The notes below the pieces were generated by a model, which was not told the origin of the DNA, ran no database searches, and was given only the letters and a program-made list of their open reading frames with translations. Both the position numbers and the translations under genes were made by a program. A stretch of DNA of 64,000 bases from Locusta migratoria. Taxonomy: Eukaryota > Arthropoda > Insecta > Orthoptera > Acrididae. Below are positions 56,860-64,000 of the stretch, piece by piece (within the stretch, counting starts at the first letter, position 1; every line of letters begins with the position of its first letter). The stretch lies in the NCBI GenBank assembly GCA_026315105.1, contig CM048745.1:787877390-787941389 (forward strand), read 5' to 3'.

Positions 56860-57999
56860 GACAGGGTTCGTTCAAGCAGCTACCAGTTGCCAGATTCCAG
56901 CAAACTGCGCATGCGCAGAGCTGTTGCTGATATTCGATAACAGCTCTTCCCATGCGGAGATCGCTGGAACTGTCAGCTGCTTGAACAAACCTTCACTGTA
57001 GTCTGCTATTCTTCTAAAAAAGCTGCTCCTGAGCGTTTTTTAATGGATTTATCAAAGTCACGTCACCATCGGTAGCGTTTCTTGCAATTAAATGTCAATC
57101 AATGACACAGTGGCTGTAAAAGCTGTCACAGGTTGTAAAAGCAGTCACAATTATTCACTGACTATTCAGTAGTGATGTTTAGTATGGAGTATGGCCGGAT
57201 GATTAACGGAGAGTAGTATTTTAAATGCAGATATCGTTGATTCGATCCCTGGTATGCGTTAATATTTTTTCTCTCCGTTTCCTGTATGTAACAGATTCTG
57301 GGAACAGTAATGACATTTATATTGTTACTTGTCACAAATATTCATCCATTTTTTCCTAATATGCCGGGACTTCCGAGGTCGTGGTGAAGCAAGAACCTAA
57401 CAATAGAACTTAAATAATAATTCATCACTTGTCATAAATACATCCTCTTTATTTCTGAAAATAATGTGATAATATTGAACTGAAATGGAATAGCCACTGT
57501 GCTGTGTAACTCAGAAATCCAAGTAGGTAATTTCCAGATGTCGTTTTCAATCGATCCAGCAAAACCGTATCTGGCCCTGGCTTGTACACAAGACAGGGAA
57601 AAACGGTTTCCGAAATTCAGTTTGGAAGTTGGGTCGCGCGTAGAAGAAACAAGTATTACTGTGTGAGTTAGACATTGTTGTCTGCGGTGTGACTCTGTTG
57701 TACATCTCCGTGGTTCCTAATGTTCCCTTTTCTTGTGATGAGTGTACGTAACTGCTGCAGTCAGGTTCAACATTAAACATATCAATGCGTACGAGGATTT
57801 CAGTTTCGTTTACAAACTAAATTTAAGCGATATTTATTTCCGCCCCCCCCCCTCCCCCCAACGTTAGAACCATATAAACTGTACCATATGTATTTATATT
57901 AGTGAAAGGCTGTCGCGCAAAACTGTAAGCTATAAAAGGGTGTTGTCTTGAGGCAAAGTTTGGAAAGCACTAGTCTAGATTCATGGAGCTTTCTTATTT
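56860..57999. other. Unexplained interval with a possible tRNA-like fragment
   Basis: 57188-57262 has GGCCGGATGATTAACGG and GATTCGATCCCTGG, weakly like box A and box B. C-rich runs occur near 57843. No ORF with known homology. Confidence 0.35.
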
Positions 58000-58760
58000 C
58001 TCTTGTTGTTGTTGTGCTCTTCAGTCCTGAGACTGGTTTGAAGTAGTTCTACACAATACCCTATCCTGAGCAAGCCTCTTCATCTGCACATAAGAACGGC
58101 AACCTACATCTGTCTGAATCTGCTTACTGTATCCCTCAATTCCTTGATGTCTAAGAATGTGTCCTACCAAGCGATCTCTTCTTTTAGTCAAGATATGCCA
58201 GAAATTTCTTTTCTCCCTAATTCTGTTCAGTACCTCCTCATTAGTTACGCGATCCACCCACCTAATCTTCAGCATTCTTCTGTAGCAGCACATTTCAAAA
58301 GCCTCAATCCTCTTCCTGTCCGCACTGTTTATCGTCCATGTTTCACTCTCATACAAGGCAACACTCCATACAAATGCCTTCAGAAAGGACTTGCTTAGGC
58401 TTAAATCAATATTCGATGTTAACAAATTTCTCTCTTTCAATAACGCTTTTCTACCCATTGCCATTTTGCATTTTATATCCTCTGTACTGCGACCATCATA
58501 TGTTATTTTACTGCCCAGGTAACAAAACTCATCTACCTCCTTTATTGCTTCGTTACCTAATCTAATTCCTTTAGCATCACCTGATTTTCTTAGACTGCAC
58601 TCCATTACCCTAGCTTTGCTCTTGTTAATGTTCATCTTATATGCACCTTTCAGCACAATGTCCATTCCGTTCAATTGCCCTTCCAGGTCCTTTGCTGTAT
58701 CTGACAGAATTACTATGTCGTCGGCAAAACGCAACGTTTTTAATTCTTTTTCTTTTCTCT
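58000..58760 (-). pseudogene. RTE-like LINE, 3' half, reading frame intact
   Basis: It starts at KTLRFADDIVILSD near 58740 with the RT active site and runs to NQSQD at 58021. The C-terminal landmarks are LLTSNIDLSLSKSFLKAF, RKRIEAFEMCCYRRMLK, RVTNEEVLNR and RDRLVGHILRHQG. A deletion removes about 20 residues before EGYSKQIQTDV. The (TTG)n at 58000-58013 is its microsatellite tail. The open frame extends upstream through unrelated DNA to 59262, giving a chance 413-codon ORF. Confidence 0.88.
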
Positions 58761-59230
58761 TATCCTTCGAATTAAACGACTGGTTTTTGCATAGGCGAGG
58801 AAGCTGCCAATACGAATCGTAACGGAGAGGAGCATATACGCACGGAAGTGGCAGATCAAACTGTTCCCTAAACGCAGGATGAGGTGACGCTTCGTCGATA
58901 AGCCACAGTATCGATGTGGTGTGAGTGAGCGAATATGGGCGCGCCGCTGTCACAGGGCGATACGACGTCCCGGGAGGACATGGCCGTAACATTGAACCCC
59001 CTCTCCCCTCCCCCCCTCCCCCCTCCCTCGCCACCACGCCATTCCATTCGTTCGCTTCCGGGTGCGGCCATAAAACTGAACGCCTCAATGAAACTCGCAG
59101 CGAAGTTGGATCGCTGTACAGCCATCCCGGCACGGACAGAAACGAGCGCCCAGGCTTATTCTTCGGAGGTCGTCGTATTTCACTGCTGTAACGATCCGGA
59201 CCGTGGGCAAAGGCGAATTTAGGAAACGTT
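58761..59230. other. GC-rich block upstream of the RTE copy
   Basis: CpG-rich, with a C/T-rich run (CCCCTCCCCCCCTCCCCC) near 58998-59025. Long ORFs on both strands reflect composition. It may be an LTR or another repeat; no boundary was seen. Confidence 0.35.
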
Positions 59231-59509
59231 GCGCGCCGTAAACAATGTAAATTCAAGTGCACCCACTTGTTTCTGTACTACGGTTCTTGTAACAATCTCT
59301 TTTTATTGTGCCGCAGTACTCATATCGCAAACAATAATGAGAAATGTACCTGTCTTTCTTAACAGAAATGGTCGTCTGCTAACTACAGCACACTCGCGAC
59401 TATGGACACGGATAAATTATCTGTTATTCTTTGTATAGTTAGTTCCCTCTCTGTAGTTCGACACTTTTGGAATAATCTGTACATTATACTAGACTTGTTT
59501 TTTTTTCTT

Positions 59510-59510
<1 letters not shown>

Positions 59511-59575
<65 letters not shown>
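59511..59575. repeat. Homopolymer run of 65 T
   Basis: Preceded by another T-rich stretch (59498-59510). Read on the minus strand it could be the poly(A) tail of a retrocopy lying to its right (59576 onward), but no such gene was recognised there. Confidence 0.8.
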
Positions 59576-59577
<2 letters not shown>

Positions 59578-59833
59578 ATCTATATATGTACTGGTATTTC
59601 GCAGTTAAGTTTCTGGCAATGGGTAGATCCATTCTCGAACAGCGTACAGAAAGAAAGAACAGCTAAATCTCTCCGTTCTCTTTCTGATTACTTTTATTGC
59701 GATGATCATTTTTTCTTTGGTATGATGGAGTCCACGATATTTTTCGCATCCAGAGGAAAAAATTGCCCATCGAAATCTCGGAATTACATCTCGCCACAAC
59801 GACAAACTACGTTTCTGTAAATTTTCTCAAATT

Positions 59834-60007
59834 GTTTGTACTTAACTACGGGGTCATCAGTCCCTAAACTTACAAACTACTTACGAACTAGCTAATAATA
59901 AGGACGGCACAAATATCCATGCCCGAGGGGGGATTCGAACCCCCGACCGTAGTGGCCGTGCAGACCGTGACTGAAGCGCCTCAGTCCCCTCGGCCACCGC
60001 GGCCGGA
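59834..60007 (-). mobile_element. tRNA-derived SINE
   Basis: Minus-strand copy with a slightly shortened tail (GTTTGTACTTAACTACGGGG). The head is CCACCGCGGCCGG. The target duplication TTTCTCAAATT is at 59823-59833 and 60008-60018. Confidence 0.96.
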
Positions 60008-60154
60008 TTTCTCAAATTAACCCGTGTATAATTTCATGACACTAGCTCCTCCCACTCCATATTTCAAACAGAGATGCCCACTTTTATTATGTGTTACATA
60101 TATAGTGGTTAGGCCATAGTCACAAGGAATGGAAAAACCTTTTATTAAATAAGG

Positions 60155-60200
60155 TAACTAGTTTCGATGATGTTTGTCATCATTATCAAACGTACGAATA
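60155..60200 (-). repeat. Penelope-type hairpin (hammerhead-like layout)
   Basis: On the minus strand TTGATAA is followed by T, a GATGA/TCATC stem and GAAAC. It stands in a block with AAGGAATGGAAAAACC upstream (60124), as at 20018 and 41104 where GGGAAGC and GGAAAAATC occur. Confidence 0.45.
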
Positions 60201-60477
60201 TTATAAATTTCAAGAAACTAACAATAACTGAGATTATCACGTGAATAAATCATGAAAAAATGTAGTTTGTTCAGAAACTGGAGCCAGCACATCTAGAGAA
60301 GTGAAAGTGGCCTACAACTGTCTTCTATATTTACAGCACATGGTCCAAAGCATTTGCGGCCATATTTTACTCCTTATCATACAGCAGCAGAGCAAGCTAG
60401 ACTGGTGAAATAGATGTCAATGTATTGCTGCACTACCTTAATCGTATAATATAGCACGCAGAGACACTTTCTGTAAT

Positions 60478-60545
60478 TTTTTTCCCTTTATTGTCATTTC
60501 ATTCCCCTGGTAGGGCGAGCTGGCAGCGCTTGAGGCGCTCTTCAG
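60478..60545 (-). repeat. Non-LTR 3' end
   Basis: On the minus strand GAGCGCCTCAAGCGCTGCC and GGGGAATGAAATGACAATAAAGGG lead into an A-rich tail, as in the insert at 16906 and near 63485-63540. It defines a recurrent LINE 3' end in this window. Confidence 0.6.
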
Positions 60546-60778
60546 CCGATAGTATACAATACATGAAAAGAAGATTTTAATGAAACTCCAGCTCCAGTTG
60601 CATTTATTGGTGCTTTATTTAGGCCCACACTTCCGGTTTCGGCCTCTATCTTAGGCCATTTTCAAGTGTGACAGAACTGCATATGATGTGGAGCAATAGG
60701 TTTACAAAAATTACATGGTACAAGACAGAATGTTACATATGTAAAAAGGTACTTTACAGAAGCAGAACGAAACTTACG

Positions 60779-60850
60779 TTATGTCATGTGTTCCTTGTAA
60801 CGCGATTTGAAGTTGCGTCCTGTTTGCCCGATGTAGTATGCATTACAGAA
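60779..60850 (-). pseudogene. GIY-YIG endonuclease core of Penelope
   Basis: CNAYYIGQTGRNFKSRYKEH is the diagnostic YIG half of the domain with its conserved Arg. It runs directly into the terminal region, so the usual C-terminal 70 residues are missing from this copy. Confidence 0.85.
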
Positions 60851-60860
60851 CTCGGCAGAA

Positions 60861-61110
60861 AAAACGCTGAAAGCAGATCCACCTTTGCTGCTCACCTTAT
60901 ACGCAACAGTCACAAGGTAGACAGTATCGAAAACAACCTCCAACTCTATACAATGAAGAAAGGCTATTTCATGGATTTTTAGGAAGCGGTTGCTATATAC
61001 ACTCACCTAAAAAAGTCCAAGAAAGACACGCTTAACGAGCAATGTACTTTAAAGAATACTGATTTCTTAGATATCTGCCGCCCAGTAATTGACAAAGTTT
61101 TTTTAGAAAG
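60861..61110 (+). pseudogene. Penelope protein C-terminus
   Basis: STFAAHLIRNSHKVDSIENN, a stop at 60980, then EAVAIYTHLKKSKKDTLNEQ form the part that normally follows the YIG core. It is encoded on the opposite strand to that core. Confidence 0.82.
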
Positions 61111-61323
61111 TTCGTGGCTGTTTTTGAAACATATACTACTGTTTGTAAACAGTAAGCAATCAACGACGCGTCCAAACAGCTCTAGAGCTCACACCAGCGT
61201 ACCTGGTACAAATTTCGCTCGCTAGAGACCGCCCCTCAACTATCGGCTTGGAAGCCTCGTTTGTTGCAATCATTTTACATTTTACATCCTAAGAATTTTT
61301 GTACCTTGTTTAAACAATACATC

Positions 61324-61520
61324 GCCGGCCGCGGTGGCTGAGGAGACTGAGACGCTCCAGTCACGGTCTGCACGGCCACTACGGTCGGGGGTTCGAATCC
61401 CCCCTCGGGCATGGATATTTGCGACGTCCTTAGTATTAAGTAGCTCATAGGTAGTTTGTAAGTTTAGGGACTGATGGACCCGTAGTCGAGTCCCATAAGC
61501 TATACAAACGTTTGAACATT
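61324..61520 (+). mobile_element. tRNA-derived SINE inside the Penelope copy
   Basis: Full-length with a few substitutions (GATGGACCCGTAGTCGAG). The target duplication AAACAATACATC is at 61312-61323 and 61523-61534. Confidence 0.96.
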
Positions 61521-62107
61521 TGAAACAATACATCCAACTTTAATGTAATGTAAATTGAATACAATTGACCTTAAGCTAAATTATTATACTTCCTGTATCA
61601 AAATTTTAAATTGACGACACGCCCACTTATCACATACCCTCATTGGCCGCTATATGTTCCGTCTTTTATCCTAACTGACATTTATAATATTTTACTATTG
61701 ACCTTTACATTTTATCAACTAATGTTTAGAATTTTATGCTTGCAATGATGTAATGTTTATATCAGAATACGCCTATTATAATGTTTAGGAATGTTAAATA
61801 TGACACGCCCATTTTTCTCATGTCGCCATTGGGCGCCAAAAGTTTTAAATTCTCTGAGTTCTATTGTTTAAATTACTTGACGCTGCTTTCTCTATGGCAT
61901 AACGTAAGTTTCCTTCTGCTTCTGTACAGTACCTTTTTACATATGTAACATTCTGTCTTGTATCACGTAATTTTTGTAAAGTTATTGCTACGCATTATAT
62001 GCAGGTCTGTCACACTTGAAAATGGCCTAACATAGAGGCCGAAACCGGTAGTGTGGGCTTAAATAAAGCACCAATAAATGCAACTGGAGCTGGACTTTCA
62101 TTAAAAT

Positions 62108-63200
62108 TTGAACCACAGTTGCGGCAACAGCAAGCATACAGTAATGGAGAAACTAATAATGAAAAGAAGACACAAATATAAAGGAGGACAAAACAGGAGA
62201 ATACGAAACATAGACAGACAAAAATACGTGTGAAAAAGTCCTAATTCATACAAAGGCGTCGAATAATGGTGAAACACAACACGGTACCACTGATGTACGC
62301 GGACATTTAAAAACACAGGCGTCGGCTACGGGATGGCTGTTATCAGTTTGGTTAAAAATTCACTGATGAGTATCACTCCAACGGGACACAGCCAAAGTGG
62401 GAGTGGAGATCCAGCTGGATGGGAGACACAGAGGATGAGGCGGTTGGGATTTGTAGGTGGTGGAAGGATTCACTCCCCAGGTTCGGCCAAAAAGGAGTTT
62501 GAGTGGCAGAGACGAGAACAGGCCTTTTCTTGGATGGTGCGAAGGTGGGGGGTCCAGGAGAGGGTGCGATCTATGGTGAGCCCCAGGAACTTACGGATGG
62601 GAGTAAGGCGGATGGGTCCATTATGGAGTGTAAGGTATATATCACGGGGGAGGAAGGAGGAAGTGGTGCGACCTACAATATCCGCCTGGGTTTTGGTAGG
62701 ATTTTTGGATAGGAGCCACTGGTTACACCAAATGGTGAAAAGGTCAAGATGAACTTGGTGATTGGTTCAGGCGAGGGTGGGAACTAAGGCAAGGAAAGCA
62801 GTGTAATCAGCATATTGGAAGAGGTATATGGGGGGGGGGCAGGTTTAGGTATATCTGCGGTATACACGAGACATAAAGGTAAAGAGGAAGGGCGGAACCT
62901 TGGGGCACGTCAGAAGAGGGATAGAAAAGACGAATCGTAACATAGGTGGATCGGACAGGAAGGAAGCAATGACCCAGACAAGGTTGATGGGAAGAGCGTA
63001 GATCTGGAGTTTGTAGAGCAGGCAGGAATGCCATACCCAGTCATACGCCCATTCGAGGTCGAGGGATACAAAAATAGCAGCACAACGGGAATTGAGCTGG
63101 AGGGAGAGGGGTTAGGCGAAGGAGTTGGTCATCAGCGGAGAAGAAAGGACGAAAGCCACATTGCCAAACACGTTAATTACTATCATTTAACACATGCGTG
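62108..63200 (-). pseudogene. Non-LTR RT, C-terminal part, and 3' UTR
   Basis: On the minus strand YDWVWHSCLLYKLQ (about 63045-63010) is the RT block after the second conserved Asp. QYADYTAFLA near 62815 is the active site, where the second Asp of YADD is Tyr. RKFLGLTIDRTLSW near 62590 and the end VGVILISEFLTKLITAIP (62390-62330) follow. The frame is broken several times. The 3' UTR extends to about 62108. Related in style to the LINE at 1-2775; whether it is the same family is unknown. Confidence 0.75.
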
Positions 63201-63204
63201 AGAT

Positions 63205-63540
63205 TTGTTCCATCGGAGTGATACTCATCAGTGAATTTTTAACCAAACTGAAAACAGCCATCCCACAGCCGACGCCTGTGTTTTCAAAATTTACCTTACT
63301 GTTCAGTGTTGTGTTTCACAATTTTTCGACGCTTTTGTATGTATCAGAAGAACACTTTTTCACACCATGTCTCTATCATGTTTACTTTAATTTTCGCCTT
63401 GTCTATGTTTTGTGTTCTCCCGTTTTGTACTTACTGTATATTTTTTCTTTTTTTTTTCCTTTATTGTCATTTCATTCCTCTGGTGGCGCTACCAGCCCAC
63501 TCCACCAGAGGAATGAAATGAGAATAAAGGAAAAAAAAGA
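63205..63540 (+). repeat. Inverted second copy of the LINE 3' end, with a terminal hairpin
   Basis: 63205-63290 repeats 62300-62390 in inverted orientation, covering the ORF2 end (GVILISEFLTKL). The UTR continues to 63440. Arms 63446-63485 and 63502-63540 then form a hairpin (TTTATTGTCATTTCATTCC and complement, with CTCTGGTGG/CCACCAGAG). Confidence 0.75.
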
Positions 63541-63559
63541 AGAAGAAAAAAATACAGAA

Positions 63560-64000
63560 AGTCAGACGTCTCGCTTCCACCCCTAGCTCCCAGCTTCCAA
63601 TACCTGGTACACATTACCCCCTCATACAGGAACACACCCATTACCGCACACTATCTACAACTGGCACTCTGCACAAAACGACACACAGCGCCCAGCCACG
63701 ACTGTATTACCTATCGCCATCTCCGTGAAAGCCCCCTTCCCCACCTCACTAGCCACCTTCTATACACCAATTACTACCCACGCCTGTGGAAAATTTCACA
63801 TATTCTTATGTTCCTTAACCTAACAAACCCCACACTGAAGCCTCCCTCACCCCAGTGTTCAGCAATTTCGAATCTTTCCTAACCCGCCTCTTCCATCACC
63901 ACCTCCGACTTAAACACCTTCTCCCTGACACCCAATGTGGCTTTCGTCCTTCCTTCGCTTTACCCAACTCTTCTCTCTCCAGCTCAATTCCCATGGCGCA
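63560..64000 (+). pseudogene. Non-LTR RT, N-terminal fragment, cut by the window edge
   Basis: YYPRLWKISHILMFL near 63770-63815 corresponds to the P.LWK.S.V..I.K RT start. LRLKHLLPDTQCGFRPSFA (63905-63965) is the following RT block, and the frame is open to the end of the window. A shift separates the two parts. Confidence 0.65.

Larger units (their letters stand above)
60546..62107 (+). mobile_element. Penelope-like element fragments, head to head
   Basis: Inverted copies of one terminal region lie at 60560-60800 and 61890-62107 (GCATTTATTGGTGC, CGGTTTCGGCCTCTATC, TTACATATGTAACATTCTG). Between them are GIY-YIG coding remnants on both strands and a SINE at 61324. The arrangement is a compound of two truncated copies meeting near 60850, or one rearranged copy. 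Confidence 0.8.

Noticed and set aside
58925..59222. Plus-strand ORFs in the CpG-rich block as a gene
   Set aside because: Overlapping frames on both strands are all open because of base composition. No domain.

Overview
This 64 kb window looks like gene-poor intergenic DNA from a very large insect genome, most likely an acridid grasshopper or locust (Schistocerca-like). That assignment is inference from memory: the abundant tRNA-derived SINE with a GGCCGCGGTGGCCGAG head and a CAAACATTTGAACATT tail, and the mix of long RTE, Penelope, Gypsy, piggyBac and DUF4817-type mariner copies, are what I associate with those genomes. No host protein gene, rRNA or intact tRNA gene could be supported. Every ORF with recognisable homology belongs to a transposable element and almost all are broken.

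Layout. 1-2775: minus-strand non-LTR retrotransposon (ORF1 with zinc knuckles, ORF2 with APE-type endonuclease and the start of RT) that entered the 5' part of a Gypsy element. 2776-6782: plus-strand Gypsy-1 (protease, RT, RNase H, integrase, polypurine tract, 3' LTR), killed by a few point lesions. 8110-9240: old minus-strand RTE copy. 10464-12953: piggyBac element with TTAA duplications and a decayed transposase. 14122-15175: two SINEs and a foldback with a tRNA-like core. 15370-18131: mariner-like element with about 280 bp TIRs, itself split by a non-LTR insertion. 18590-19947: plus-strand RTE copy ending in an (ACA)n tail. 20030-21090: RNase H and zinc-finger 3' end of another non-LTR element. 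23095-23700: Penelope remnant. 23720-31620: complete but internally deleted minus-strand LTR retrotransposon with long LTRs. 31656-32795: large inverted-repeat element. 33340-34290: Tc1-like remnant split by a SINE. 35886-36276: a SINE inserted into a SINE. 37241-40224: two copies of an 0.8 kb unit flanking a solo Gypsy-1 LTR, which carries a piggyBac-type MITE. 41081-41580: Penelope-type paired termini. 42-51 kb: mostly unexplained AT-rich DNA with SINEs. 51668-52115: RTE 3' end split by a truncated SINE. 53999-56260: chimeric Gypsy fragment, then a Penelope RT-endonuclease fragment split by a solo LTR. 58000-58760: RTE 3' half. 60478-62107: Penelope fragments head to head around a SINE. 62100-64000: three fragments of a non-LTR family related to that at 1-2775.

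The genes do not act together as a system. The interest lies in the nesting order, which gives relative ages, and in conserved structure inside the elements: hammerhead-like hairpins recurring in several Penelope-type termini, a phased set of four covarying stem-loops at the 3' end of an LTR element, tRNA-like sequences embedded in foldback repeats, and repeated palindromes in a piggyBac MITE.
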